Part shown: piece by piece, positions 40,728 to 49,285 of the stretch
Layout: every line of letters starts with the position of its first letter
How positions within the stretch are numbered: the stretch's first letter is position 1
Origin: Streptomyces roseirectus
GTDB taxonomy: Bacteria; Actinomycetota; Actinomycetes; Streptomycetales; Streptomycetaceae
Assembly (NCBI RefSeq): GCF_014489635.1
Contig: NZ_CP060828.1
Coordinates: 7,800,001 to 7,864,000 of the forward strand
DNA: 64,000 bases
Direction of reading: 5' to 3'
Program-made: the position numbers and the translations under genes
Notes under the pieces: model-generated
The model's input: only the letters and a program-made list of their open reading frames with translations
What the model was told of the DNA's origin: nothing
The model's database searches: none

Positions 40728-41648
40728 GTGTCTTGTTTTGCTGTGCCCTTCTCGCCCGTCGGGCGTGGGCTGTTCTTCCTGATCGTCGCCGGGATCGCCT
40801 GGGGCACCGCCGGGGCCGCCGCCTCGCTGGTCTTCCGGGTCAGTGACCTGGGGGCGGTGGCGCTGTCGTTCTGGCGGTGCGTGATCGGACTCGTGCTGCT
40901 GCTCGCCGTGCGGGCGCTGCGCCCCCGGCCCGCCGCGCGCCGGGCGCGGGGTGCTCGGTGGTGGGCGGTGACCGTGGCCGGCGGGGTCGCGCTGGCCGTG
41001 TTCCAGACGGCGTACTTCGCGGCCGTCTCCGCGACCGGGCTCGCCGTCGGGACCGTCGTCACCCTCGGCGCCGGGCCCGTGTTCATCGCGCTCGGCGCGC
41101 GGCTGCTGCTGGGCGAGCGGCTGGGGGGTGCCGGGCTGCTCGCCGTGAGCGGCGCGCTCGCCGGGCTCGGGGTGCTGTTCGCCGACGGCGGGGGCGGTGC
41201 CGTACGGCCCTGGGGCGTGCTGCTCGGGCTGCTGTCCGCCGCCGGGTACTGCGTGATGACGCTGGTCACCCGGCGCTGGGGGAGCCCCGAGGACGCCTCC
41301 GGCACGACCGTCGGCGCCTTCGCGGTGACCTCGCTGTGCCTCCTGCCGTTCGCCGCCGGCGAGGGACTGCTGCCGCACACCGCCGAACTCGGGCGCGTGC
41401 TCTGGCTCATGGGGTACATCGCGGCCGTTCCCACCGCCCTCGCCTATGCCCTGTACTTCGCGGGCGCGGCCGTCGTGCGCTCGGCGACCGTCTCCGTCGT
41501 GATGCTCCTCGAACCGGTGGGCGCGGCGGCCTTGGCGGTCGTCGTCCTCGGGGAGCGGGTCACGGCCGGGACGGTGATCGGGACGGTGCTGATGCTGGGG
41601 TCGGTCGCGGGGCTGGCGGTGACCGAGGCGCGGGGGGAGCGGGCGTAG
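40728..41648 (+). CDS. EamA/DMT-family transporter (second)
   Basis: A 306-residue membrane protein with ten helices in two EamA halves ([40 protein letters not shown]). It is a distant paralogue of the upstream gene. GTG 40728 has GGAG seven to eight bases before it. Expression may depend on the leader at 40536-40579. Substrate unknown; a small metabolite or amino acid exporter is the family expectation. Confidence 0.9.
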   Translation: MSCFAVPFSPVGRGLFFLIVAGIAWGTAGAAASLVFRVSDLGAVALSFWRCVIGLVLLLAVRALRPRPAARRARGARWWAVTVAGGVALAVFQTAYFAAVSATGLAVGTVVTLGAGPVFIALGARLLLGERLGGAGLLAVSGALAGLGVLFADGGGGAVRPWGVLLGLLSAAGYCVMTLVTRRWGSPEDASGTTVGAFAVTSLCLLPFAAGEGLLPHTAELGRVLWLMGYIAAVPTALAYALYFAGAAVVRSATVSVVMLLEPVGAAALAVVVLGERVTAGTVIGTVLMLGSVAGLAVTEARGERA

Positions 41649-41668
41649 GAGCCGGTGGGGCGGATGCG

Positions 41669-41685
41669 GGACGCACCCCGCGTCC
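41669..41685. terminator. Short hairpin between convergent genes
   Basis: GGACGC (41669-41674) and GCGTCC (41680-41685) form a hairpin around ACCCC in the 64-base gap between the second EamA gene and the convergent PNPOx gene. It has no T tail. Confidence 0.35.
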
Positions 41686-41712
41686 GTCCCGCCGGGTGTG
41701 ACGCCCGCGCCC

Positions 41713-42177
41713 TCAGAGGCCCAGTTTCCGGAAGTCCCAGGAGACCACCTTCTGGGGGGTGAGGCGGATCCAGGCGTGGCGGCCGTCGTGGGGCATGGAG
41801 TCCATGTGGAAGTTCTTGCGGGCGAAGCGGGTCTCGACGGCGTCGAGTTCGGCGCGCAGTTCGCCGGTGCGGGGGATCTCGCCGACGAAGTCGACGGTGC
41901 CGGAGAGTTCGACGCCGCGGAGCTGGTCGTACTCCTCGCCGGTGTCGACGACGACGGCCACGCGGGGGTCGCGGCGCAGGTCGGTCCAGCGTTTGCTGCG
42001 GACGACGGAGTAGAGCCACAGCGAGGTCCCGTCCCAGAGGAACCACAGGGCGCTGACGTGGGGCGTGCCGTCGGCCGAGACCGTGGCGACCCGGCAGGTG
42101 CGCTGGGTGTCGAGGAACTCGTCCAGTTCCCCGGGCGTCATCATGATCCTGCGGCCCCGGCGCTGAGTGACAGTCAT
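41713..42177 (-). CDS. Pyridoxamine-phosphate-oxidase-fold (F420/FMN-binding) protein
   Basis: A 154-residue split-barrel protein. RIMMTPGELDEFLDTQRTCR, VATVSADGTPHVSALWFLWD and LRRDPRVAVVVDTGEEYDQL are typical of the PNPOx-like family, which binds FMN or F420. Family member and substrate are uncertain. ATG 42177 has AGAGGGGGA upstream; a longer frame beyond it is antisense to the isochorismatase-like gene. Confidence 0.88.
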   Translation of the reverse strand: MTVTQRRGRRIMMTPGELDEFLDTQRTCRVATVSADGTPHVSALWFLWDGTSLWLYSVVRSKRWTDLRRDPRVAVVVDTGEEYDQLRGVELSGTVDFVGEIPRTGELRAELDAVETRFARKNFHMDSMPHDGRHAWIRLTPQKVVSWDFRKLGL

Positions 42178-42379
42178 GCGTCCCCCTCTTCTGTTGGCTT
42201 GTTCCGACTTTCCTTTACGTCCGGCCCCGCTCGGATGTCTCACAGGACGCCGAAAGATCCTCTGACGGGGCGTCAGAAAACAGGATGGGCCGCCTTCCTG
42301 GCCGACGCAATGGCGGCTACCCTCGCGGGCGTTCCGGAAGCCGGTCCCCGGAAGCCAGTCCCGGAAACCAGGGGGAGAT

Positions 42380-43000
42380 GTGGTTCTCGACGCCGAGAAG
42401 ACGGTTCTGCTCACGGTGGAGTGCCAGGAGGGCGTGGTGGGCGCGGACGCCGCCCTGCCGCAACTCGCCGCCGAGGCAAGGGAGTCGGGGGCGCTGGCGA
42501 ACGTCGCCCGGCTCGTCGGCGCGGCCCACGCGGCCGGCGTCCAGGTCGTCCACGCGATCGCCGAACGCCGCCCGGACGGCAAGGGGGCCAGCCGTAACGC
42601 CCGGCTGTTCCGGGCCGCCGAGCGGCTGCCCGTCCAGCAGCTCGCCGGTTCGCGCGCGGTGCGGGTCGCCGCCCCGATCGAGGTGGCCGCCCGCGACATC
42701 GTCGTCCGCCGACTGCACGGCCTGTCGCCGCTGCACGGCACCGAACTCGACGCGCTGCTGCGGAACCTGGGATGCCGGACGCTGGTCGTCGTCGGGGTGT
42801 CGGCGAACGTCGCGATCCCCAACTCGGTGTTCGACGCGGTCAACCTGGGCTACACGGTCGTCGTCGCGTCGGACGCGATCGCGGGGGTGCCGGCCGAGTA
42901 CACCCCCGCGATGGTCCGCCACAGCCTCGGCTTGGTCGCCACGGTCGCGACCACGGACGAGGTGCTGGCGGGGTGGAACTCCCCTGCTACGCCAGGGTGA
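42380..43000 (+). CDS. Isochorismatase-like protein lacking the catalytic triad
   Basis: A 206-residue protein of the cysteine-hydrolase (isochorismatase-like) fold. The usual catalytic Asp-Lys-Cys positions read Glu14 (LLTVECQEG), Arg110/Arg111 (VVRRLHG) and Ala145 (GVSANVAIPNSVFDA), so the nucleophile is missing and hydrolysis is unlikely. It may bind a ligand or partner. GTG 42380 follows GGGGGAG. Its last 14 bases overlap the end of the convergent Rieske gene. Confidence 0.87.
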   Translation: MVLDAEKTVLLTVECQEGVVGADAALPQLAAEARESGALANVARLVGAAHAAGVQVVHAIAERRPDGKGASRNARLFRAAERLPVQQLAGSRAVRVAAPIEVAARDIVVRRLHGLSPLHGTELDALLRNLGCRTLVVVGVSANVAIPNSVFDAVNLGYTVVVASDAIAGVPAEYTPAMVRHSLGLVATVATTDEVLAGWNSPATPG

Positions 43001-43490
43001 TGCTGTCGCCGGTCACCGTGATGTTCACGGCCGGCAGCGGCTTCTTCGCCGGACCGCTCTTCACGCTGCCGTCCTCGATGGAGAAGTTGCTCTGGTGGCA
43101 GGGGCAGTTGATGACGCCGTCCGCGACGGACTTGACCGCGCAGCCCTGGTGGGTGCAGACGGCCGAGAACGCCTTGTAGGTGCCGGCCGTCGGCTGGGTG
43201 ACGACGACCTTCTGCGACTCGAAGACCTTGCCGCCGCCCTCGGGGATGTCGGCGGTCGCGGCGAGGGCGTTGCCGCCCGCCGCGCCACCGGTCGTGCCAC
43301 CGGAGGCCGTCGAGGGGGAGGAGCCGGTCGAGCCGGTGGTGCCGCTGCCGTTCGAGCCGGTCGCCGCCGACGAGTCGTCGTCGGAGCTGCCGCACGCGGT
43401 GAGCGCGACGGCGAGGCCCGCCGCTCCGGCCGCCGTCACGACGGCACGACGGGCGGGGCCTGACACGGAATTCAGCGGTGCGCTGGTCAT
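42987..43490 (-). CDS. Rieske [2Fe-2S] lipoprotein
   Basis: A 167-residue exported iron-sulfur protein. The signal has GPARRAVVTAAGAAGLAVAL with a twin-arginine pair and the lipobox LTAC, then a Ser/Gly/Thr linker (about 38-75). The cluster ligands lie in CTHQGC and CPCHQSNF near residues 114-134. It is probably folded in the cytoplasm, exported by Tat and anchored outside as an electron carrier; its partner is unknown. ATG 43490 has GAAGGGA upstream. Confidence 0.92.
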   Translation of the reverse strand: MTSAPLNSVSGPARRAVVTAAGAAGLAVALTACGSSDDDSSAATGSNGSGTTGSTGSSPSTASGGTTGGAAGGNALAATADIPEGGGKVFESQKVVVTQPTAGTYKAFSAVCTHQGCAVKSVADGVINCPCHQSNFSIEDGSVKSGPAKKPLPAVNITVTGDSITLA

Positions 43491-43659
43491 GCTGACGCTT
43501 CCCTTCGGGGGGTGGTTTCTCGGGATCCGCCCGGAGGTACGGTTCACGGCCGCGAACCGTTCAGCGCGGCCCGCGATCCGGACGTGCCGCGATACTCGCG
43601 TGTGCGCGGTCGGGCGGGCGTAAGCCAGAGCTGTCGTCGAGCTGTCGGCCCGCCCTCGG

Positions 43660-43665
43660 TAACCT
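43660..43665 (+). promoter_or_regulatory. Candidate -10 box of the HipA-like/DUF3037 operon
   Basis: TAACCT ends six bases before ATG 43672 and no ribosome site is present, so the transcript is probably leaderless. Confidence 0.45.
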
Positions 43666-43671
43666 GGGCGG

Positions 43672-44430
43672 ATGCTCAAGGACGTCACCGCCACCCGCTA
43701 CATCACGCCCCTGCGGGAAGGCGGTTCGCTGCCCGGACTGGTCGAGGCCGACGACTTCGGGACGTACGTCCTGAAGTTCACCGGCGCGGGGCAGGGCCGC
43801 AAGACGCTGGTCGCCGAGGTGGTCTGCGGCGAACTCGCCCGGCGGCTGGGGTTCAGGATGCCGCGCCTGGTCACCGTCCAGCTCGACCCGGTCCTCGGGC
43901 TCGCCGAGCCCGACCAGCAGGTGCAGGAGCTGATCCGGGCCAGCGGCGGCACCAACCTCGGGATGGACTTCCTCTCCGGCGCGCTCGGCTTCGACCCGCT
44001 CGCGTTCGAGGCGGACGCCGAGGAGGCCGGCCGGATCGTGTGGTTCGACGCGCTGATCAACAACGTCGACCGGTCCTGGCGCAACCCCAACCTGCTCGTG
44101 CACCGCGACGAGCTCTGGCTCATCGACCACGGCGCGACGATGATCTGGCACCACAACTGGCCCGCCGCCGAAGCCTCCGCCGCCCGCCCGTACGACGCGA
44201 GCGACCACGCGCTGATCAGCTTCGGCCCCGACCTCGCGGGCGCCGCCGCGGAGTTGGCCCCGCAGGTCACCGCCGACCTCCTCGCCGAGGTCACCGCCGA
44301 GATCCCGGACGCCTGGCTGGACGGCGAACCCGGCTTCGACGACCCGGACGACCTGCGACGGGCGTACGCGGCACCGCTGCTGGCGCGGGCGGCCGACATC
44401 CACACGCGCGTGAAGGGGATCAGCGCATGA
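43672..44430 (+). CDS. HipA-like kinase family protein
   Basis: A 252-residue protein with a HipA/PI3-kinase-like fold. The nucleotide-binding lysine may be K35 (TYVLKFTGAGQG). The catalytic loop reads INNVDRSWRNPNLLV (D133, N138 or N140), and the metal-binding Asp is D152 in LWLIDHGA. Unlike classical HipA it lacks the N-terminal HipB-contacting domain and no HipB-type antitoxin gene is adjacent. Its stop overlaps the start of the DUF3037 gene (ATGA), so the two are translationally coupled. The substrate is unknown. Confidence 0.85.
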   Translation: MLKDVTATRYITPLREGGSLPGLVEADDFGTYVLKFTGAGQGRKTLVAEVVCGELARRLGFRMPRLVTVQLDPVLGLAEPDQQVQELIRASGGTNLGMDFLSGALGFDPLAFEADAEEAGRIVWFDALINNVDRSWRNPNLLVHRDELWLIDHGATMIWHHNWPAAEASAARPYDASDHALISFGPDLAGAAAELAPQVTADLLAEVTAEIPDAWLDGEPGFDDPDDLRRAYAAPLLARAADIHTRVKGISA

Positions 44431-44867
44431 CCGAGCACCTCACCCACATGGCCGGACAGCTCACCGAGCGGCACATCACCCGCTCCGGGCAGGGCGCCGC
44501 CGGGGACGTCTACGAGTACGCGCTGCTGCGGATCGTCCCGCGCGTGGAGCGCGGGGAGTGCGTCAACGCGGGCGTGCTCGTGTACTGCCGCGCCAAGGGG
44601 TACGTGGGCGCGCGGACGCATCTCGACGAGACGCGGCTGCTGGCGCTGGACCCGCGCGTCGACGTCGAGGGCGTCAAGGCGGCGCTGGGGGCCGTGGAGC
44701 GGGTCTGCGAGGCGGCCGGGCAGAGCGCCGGGGACGATGCCGGGCGGCGGTTCCGGTGGCTCGTCGCGCCCCGGTCGACCATCGTGCAGCCGGGGCCCGT
44801 GCACACCGGGCTGACCGGGGATCCGGCGGCCGAGGCGGAGCGGTTGCTGGATCTGCTGGTGAGGTGA
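44427..44867 (+). CDS. DUF3037 family protein
   Basis: A 146-residue cytoplasmic protein. After a 28-residue lead it reads YEYALLRIVPRVERGECVNA, GVLVYCRAKGYVGAR and later FRWLVAPRSTIVQPGPVHTG, the DUF3037 pattern. DUF3037 genes commonly follow HipA-like kinase genes, as here with an ATGA overlap, so it may be the kinase's partner, substrate or antidote; this is inference. Confidence 0.87.
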   Translation: MTEHLTHMAGQLTERHITRSGQGAAGDVYEYALLRIVPRVERGECVNAGVLVYCRAKGYVGARTHLDETRLLALDPRVDVEGVKAALGAVERVCEAAGQSAGDDAGRRFRWLVAPRSTIVQPGPVHTGLTGDPAAEAERLLDLLVR

Positions 44868-44892
44868 TCCGGCACACCCGTCCGGTGTCCCG

Positions 44893-44921
44893 TTGACACG
44901 GAGTGCCAGGGCTTCTAGCGT
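44893..44921 (+). promoter_or_regulatory. Strong housekeeping-type promoter of the SDR pair
   Basis: TTGACA (44893-44898) and TAGCGT (44916-44921) are separated by exactly 17 bases, near the HrdB consensus. Transcription would begin near 44928, giving a leader of about 88 bases before ATG 45016. Confidence 0.8.
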
Positions 44922-44972
44922 CACGGGTGGCGAAGGTACTAAGCGGTTGCTCACTGAATTTCAGAGCCGCGA

Positions 44973-45003
44973 TTTTCTCAAGGCGAGTTTTCTCAAGGGC
45001 GAG
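44973..45003 (+). repeat. 15/16-base tandem repeat in the SDR leader
   Basis: TTTTCTCAAGGCGAG (44973-44987) is followed directly by TTTTCTCAAGGGCGAG (44988-45003). The second copy supplies the GAGGAG ribosome site with the next bases. It lies in the predicted untranslated leader and may bind a regulator. Confidence 0.75.
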
Positions 45004-45015
45004 GAGAAGCAGCAC

Positions 45016-45777
45016 ATGTCCACCACTGAACAGCGCGTCGCGATCGTCACCGGCGCGGCGCGCGGGATCGGCGCCGCCACCGCCGTACGGCTGGCCGCCG
45101 AGGGCCGCGCGGTCGCCGTGATCGACCTGGACGAGACCGCCTGCAAGGACACCGTCGAGCAGATCACCGCGGCCGGCGGCAGGGCGATCGCCGTCGGCGC
45201 GGACGTCTCCGACGAGGCGCAGGTCGAGGCCGCCGTCGCGCGCGTGGCCGCCGAACTCGGCGCCCCGACGATCCTCGTCAACAACGCGGGCGTGCTCCGC
45301 GACAACCTGCTGTTCAAGATGAGCGTGTCCGACTGGGACACCGTCCTGAACGTCCACCTGCGCGGCTCGTTCCTGATGACGCGCGCGGTGCAGAAGCACA
45401 TGGTCGACGCCGGGTTCGGCCGGATCGTCAACCTCTCCTCCTCCTCGGCGCTCGGCAACCGCGGCCAGGCCAACTACTCCGCCGCCAAGGCCGGGTTGCA
45501 GGGCTTCACCAAGACCCTCGCCATCGAACTGGGCAAGTTCGGCATCACCGCCAACGCCGTCGCCCCCGGCTTCATCGCCACCGAGATGACCAAGGCCACC
45601 GCCGACCGCGTCAAGATGGACTTCGACGAGTTCAAGAAGGCCGCCGCCACCCAGATCCCCGTCCAGCGGGTGGGTGAGCCGGAAGACATCGCCAACGCCA
45701 TCGCGTTCTTCACCGGCGAGGCGGCCGGATTCGTCTCCGGCCAGGTCCTGTACGTCGCCGGCGGCCCGCTCGACTAG
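45016..45777 (+). CDS. Short-chain dehydrogenase/reductase, FabG-like (first)
   Basis: A 253-residue NADP(H)-dependent oxidoreductase. It has TGAARGIGAATAVRLA (cofactor glycine motif), NNAGVLRDNLL, the active-site serines in NLSSSSALGN and Y-x3-K in NYSAAKAGL. PQIPV-like text near the end and FFTGEAAGFVSGQVLYVAGG resemble 3-oxoacyl-ACP or acyl-CoA reductases. ATG 45016 follows GAGGAGAAG. The second SDR begins 14 bases after its stop, so they are co-transcribed from the promoter at 44893-44921. Confidence 0.92.
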   Translation: MSTTEQRVAIVTGAARGIGAATAVRLAAEGRAVAVIDLDETACKDTVEQITAAGGRAIAVGADVSDEAQVEAAVARVAAELGAPTILVNNAGVLRDNLLFKMSVSDWDTVLNVHLRGSFLMTRAVQKHMVDAGFGRIVNLSSSSALGNRGQANYSAAKAGLQGFTKTLAIELGKFGITANAVAPGFIATEMTKATADRVKMDFDEFKKAAATQIPVQRVGEPEDIANAIAFFTGEAAGFVSGQVLYVAGGPLD

Positions 45778-45791
45778 GAAGCACCGAAGCC

Positions 45792-46550
45792 ATGACTGTG
45801 GAACTCTCCGGCAAGGTCGCGCTCGTCACGGGCGCCAGCCGAGGCATCGGGTACGGCATCGCCGAGGCGTTCGTCGCGCGCGGTGACCGTGTCGTCATCA
45901 CCGGCCGCAACGAGGACGCCCTGAAGGAGGCCGCCGAGAAACTGGGCGCCGACCGGGTGCTCGCCGTCGCCGGCAAGGCGCACGACCTCGACCACCAGAG
46001 CGAGGTCGTCGAGCGCGCGATGGAGGCGTTCGGGCGCATCGACCACCTCGTCAACAACGCCGGTACCAACCCGGTGTTCGGGCCGCTCGCCGACCTCGAC
46101 CTGAACGTCGCGCGCAAGGTCTACGAGACCAACGTGATCTCCGCGCTGGGCTTCGCGCAGAAGACCTGGCACGCCTGGCAGAAGGACAACGGCGGCGCGA
46201 TCGTCAACATCGCCTCCGTGTCCGGGATCTCGCCCTCGCCGTTCATCGCCGCGTACGGCATGAGCAAGGCCGCGATGATCAACCTCACCCAGCAGCTCGC
46301 GCACGAGTTCGCGCCCCGGGTGCGGGTCAACGCGATCGCGCCGGCCGTCGTGAAGACCAAGTTCGCCGAGGCCCTGTACGAGGGGCGCGAGGCGGAGGCC
46401 GCCGCCGCGTACCCGCTGGGCCGCCTCGGGGTGCCGTCCGACATCGGGGGGACGGCCGCCTTCCTGACGTCCGACCAGTCGGACTGGATCACCGGGCAGA
46501 CGCTCGTGGTGGACGGCGGGATCTTCCTGAACGCCGCTGTGGGGGGATGA
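45792..46550 (+). CDS. Short-chain dehydrogenase/reductase, FabG-like (second)
   Basis: A 252-residue SDR with TGASRGIGYGIAEAFVARG, NNAGTNPVFGPLADLDL, NIASVSGISPSPFIAAYGMS and the Y-x3-K motif in AYGMSKAAMIN. The end DWITGQTLVVDGGIFLN is typical. It is co-transcribed with the first SDR and is not a close duplicate. Substrates are probably 3-oxoacyl thioesters or similar ketones; this is not settled by sequence. Confidence 0.92.
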   Translation: MTVELSGKVALVTGASRGIGYGIAEAFVARGDRVVITGRNEDALKEAAEKLGADRVLAVAGKAHDLDHQSEVVERAMEAFGRIDHLVNNAGTNPVFGPLADLDLNVARKVYETNVISALGFAQKTWHAWQKDNGGAIVNIASVSGISPSPFIAAYGMSKAAMINLTQQLAHEFAPRVRVNAIAPAVVKTKFAEALYEGREAEAAAAYPLGRLGVPSDIGGTAAFLTSDQSDWITGQTLVVDGGIFLNAAVGG

Positions 46551-46600
46551 GTCCGGCCGGGCTCTCAAGAAGGTTCGAGGGCACGGCAGTCGGTCCACTG

Positions 46601-46634
46601 AAGGCGCCGCTCCTGGTCACGGGGGCGGCGCCTT
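46601..46634 (+). terminator. Terminator hairpin after the SDR pair
   Basis: AAGGCGCCGC (46601-46610) pairs perfectly with GCGGCGCCTT (46625-46634); the 14-base loop can pair further (TCC with GGG). It lies 50 bases after the second SDR stop. Confidence 0.75.
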
Positions 46635-46714
46635 CGCCGTTGCCTCCGGTTCCCGCTCTGATCCCCGAGTGAATAGGTGTACGAGGAACCGGTTCATCAT
46701 GCGCCGCTCTGCGG

Positions 46715-46720
46715 TAGGGT
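46715..46720 (+). promoter_or_regulatory. Candidate -10 box of the peptide-type binding-protein gene
   Basis: TAGGGT would give a start near 46727 and a leader of about 38 bases before GTG 46765. TTCATC at 46693-46698 is a weak -35 candidate. Confidence 0.4.
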
Positions 46721-46764
46721 CTCGCGCCAACCCCCCTTGGTACGGCTGATCGAGGAGCGTGCGC

Positions 46765-48342
46765 GTGTTCAAGAAGAGAAGCCTGCGGGGTGTGGCGGCG
46801 ATCGCCTCCCTCGGGATGGTCGCGGGCTGCGGTTACCTCTCCGACAGCGGATCCGGTGACCAGGGCCCCATCGTCGTGGGCACCACCAGCGCGCCCAGCA
46901 CACTCGACCCCGCCGGATCCTGGGACGGTTCCTGGGAGCTGTTCCGCAACGTCTACCAGACGCTCCTCGCCTACCCGAACGGGGCGACCGCGCCCGAGCC
47001 GGACGCCGCCAGGAGCTGCGCCTTCAGCGCCGATCACCGCACCTACCGCTGCGAGCTGAAGGACGGGCTGAAGTTCTCCAACGGCGCGAAGCTGGACGCC
47101 GAGGCCGTCAAGCACTCCGTCGACCGGATCCGCGCGATCGGCGTCCAGACCGGCCCCGCCGGGCTCCTCGGCAGCCTCGACAAGGTCGAGACCAGCGGGG
47201 ACAAGGAGGTCGTCTTCCGGCTCAACAAGCCCGACGCGACCTTCCCGTTCGTCCTCGCGACCCCCGCGCTCTCCCTCGTCCCGCCCGTCGACTACCCCGC
47301 CAACTCGCTGCGCAAGGACACCCGGGTCATCGGCTCCGGACCCTACCGGCTCGACTCCTACGCGCAGGGCGAAGAGGCCGTCCTCGTGCGCAACTCCTCC
47401 TACAAGGGGCTCGCCGACCGCAAGAACGACGCCGTGACCATCCGCTACTTCCAGGACTCGGCCGCCATGGTCAAGTCGCTGCGCGAGGGCCGGATCGACA
47501 TCACCTACCAGGGGCTCGCCGCCGACGACGTCGTCTCGCTGGAGACGAAGAACGACGAGAACAAGGGACTCGAACTGCACGAGGGCGCGGGCAGCGCCAT
47601 CAACTACCTCGTCTTCAACCCCAAGGACCCGGCCGCGAACGACATCGCCGTCCGCAAGGCCGTCGCCCAGACCATCGACCGCGCGGCCATCGCCCACAAG
47701 GTGTACCAGGACACCGTCGAACCGCTGTACTCCATGGTCCCGCAGGGGTTCACCGGGCACACCACGCCCTACTTCGACGTCTTCGGCGAACCCGACCCCG
47801 GCAAGGCGAAGAAGATCCTCGACGAGGCCGACGTCAGCACGCCCGTGCCGCTCACCCTCTGGTACACCACCGACCGCTACGGCTCCGACACCGGGCTCGA
47901 ATTCAAGGAGATCAAGGCCCAGTTGGACGGGTCCGGGCTGTTCCGGGTCACCCTCAAGAGCCGGCCCTGGAACACGTACGTCGTCGGCTACGAGAAGGGC
48001 GAGTACCCGGTGTTCGGGCGCGGCTGGCAGCCGGACTTCCCCGACCCCGACAACTTCATCGCGCCGTTCGTGGGGCAGCGCAACGCTCTCGGGACGCCGT
48101 ACGACGTCAAGCGGATCACCGATGTGCTGCTGCCGCGCTCGCGAGAGCAGAGCGACCGGGCCGAGGTCGTCAAGGACTTCCAGGAGGCGCAGCGGCTCCT
48201 CGTCGAGGACGTGCGGCTGCTGCCGCTGTGGCAGGGCAAGCAGTACCTCGCGGCCGACGAGGACATCGCGGGCGGGGAGCGGTCGCTGGACCCGGCGACG
48301 ATCATGATGATGTGGGAGCTGTCGCGCAAGACGAGCTGGTGA
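46765..48342 (+). CDS. Family-5 extracellular solute-binding lipoprotein (peptide/opine type)
   Basis: A 525-residue substrate-binding protein. The signal is short and positively charged (FKKRSLRGVAAIASL) with lipobox MVAGC. The mature part has STLDPAGSWDGSWELFRNVY, the family-5 signature region LKDGLKFSNGAKLDAEAVKH and VIGSGPYRLDSYAQGE. No permease or ATPase follows; it is an orphan binding protein here. GTG 46765 lies seven bases after GAGGAG; the GTG at 46759 is too close. Confidence 0.9.
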   Translation: MFKKRSLRGVAAIASLGMVAGCGYLSDSGSGDQGPIVVGTTSAPSTLDPAGSWDGSWELFRNVYQTLLAYPNGATAPEPDAARSCAFSADHRTYRCELKDGLKFSNGAKLDAEAVKHSVDRIRAIGVQTGPAGLLGSLDKVETSGDKEVVFRLNKPDATFPFVLATPALSLVPPVDYPANSLRKDTRVIGSGPYRLDSYAQGEEAVLVRNSSYKGLADRKNDAVTIRYFQDSAAMVKSLREGRIDITYQGLAADDVVSLETKNDENKGLELHEGAGSAINYLVFNPKDPAANDIAVRKAVAQTIDRAAIAHKVYQDTVEPLYSMVPQGFTGHTTPYFDVFGEPDPGKAKKILDEADVSTPVPLTLWYTTDRYGSDTGLEFKEIKAQLDGSGLFRVTLKSRPWNTYVVGYEKGEYPVFGRGWQPDFPDPDNFIAPFVGQRNALGTPYDVKRITDVLLPRSREQSDRAEVVKDFQEAQRLLVEDVRLLPLWQGKQYLAADEDIAGGERSLDPATIMMMWELSRKTSW

Positions 48343-48423
48343 GCGGAGGGGTGGGGGCGGTTGTCAGTGGGCGGCGGTAGGTTCTGGAGACAGGAAGACA
48401 CCGCACGACCGAAGGACGTTGAC

Positions 48424-49113
48424 GTGACCGACACCGCCATGCTGCCCGAGTCCTGGCGCGGGGTCCTGGGGGACGAGCTGCAGCAGCCCTACTTCAAGGA
48501 GCTGACCGAGTTCGTCGAGGCCGAGCGGGAGAAGGGGCCCGTCTATCCGCCCCGCGAGGAGGTCTTCGCCGCGCTCGACGCCACGCCGTACGACCAGGTC
48601 AAGGTCCTGATCCTCGGTCAGGACCCCTACCACGGGGAGGGGCAGGGGCACGGGCTCTGCTTCTCCGTCCGGCCCGGGGTGCGGATCCCGCCGTCCCTGC
48701 GGAACATCTACAAAGAGCTGAACTCCGAGCTGGGGCTGCCGATCCCGGACAACGGGTACCTCATGCCCTGGGCCCAGCAGGGGGTGCTCCTCCTCAACGC
48801 CGTCCTCACCGTCCGTGGCGGTGAGGCCAACTCCCACAAGAACAAGGGGTGGGAGAAGTTCACCGACGCGGTGATCCGCGCGGTGGCCTCCCGGCCCGAT
48901 CCCGCCGTGTTCGTGCTGTGGGGGGCCTACGCCCAGAAGAAGGCGCGTCTCATCGACGAGGCCCGCCATGTCGTGGTCCAAGGGGTCCATCCCTCGCCGC
49001 TCTCCGCCAAGGGGGGCTTCTTCGGATCCCGGCCGTTCACCCAGATCAACGAGGCTGTGGCCGCGCAGGGGCACACGGCCATCGACTGGACCATTCCGAA
49101 TCTGGGGAGCTGA
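48424..49113 (+). CDS. ung: Uracil-DNA glycosylase
   Basis: A 229-residue base-excision repair enzyme that removes uracil from DNA. The water-activating loop reads LILGQDPYHGEGQGHGLCFS with D67, followed by PPSLRNIYKEL and the minor-groove loop HPSPLSAKGGFFGSRPF. Length is normal for family 1. GTG 48424 has GAAGGA upstream; a longer in-frame reading from 48361 lacks support. Confidence 0.97.
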   Translation: MTDTAMLPESWRGVLGDELQQPYFKELTEFVEAEREKGPVYPPREEVFAALDATPYDQVKVLILGQDPYHGEGQGHGLCFSVRPGVRIPPSLRNIYKELNSELGLPIPDNGYLMPWAQQGVLLLNAVLTVRGGEANSHKNKGWEKFTDAVIRAVASRPDPAVFVLWGAYAQKKARLIDEARHVVVQGVHPSPLSAKGGFFGSRPFTQINEAVAAQGHTAIDWTIPNLGS

Positions 49114-49285
49114 GGGTTTCGAGGGGGCGGGGACGGGGGCTCGGCTGAGGGCGGGACCGGCGGGGGTGGTTCGCCGCGCGGGTTGAGGGCGGGGGCCGGT
49201 GGTCTGGGGGTGCTCTCCGCCCGGGAGGGCTGGGGCGGGCGGTCGCGCGGTGGACGGGGCTGGGGGCGGGACGGCTTGTGGGGTC

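Noticed and set aside
39492..41434. Two long minus-strand frames (628 and 441 codons)
   Set aside because: Both mirror the two EamA genes, which have clear membrane topology in the plus-strand reading.
48361..48383. TTGTCA and TAGGTT as a promoter for ung
   Set aside because: The spacer is only 11 bases, too short for a sigma-70-type promoter.
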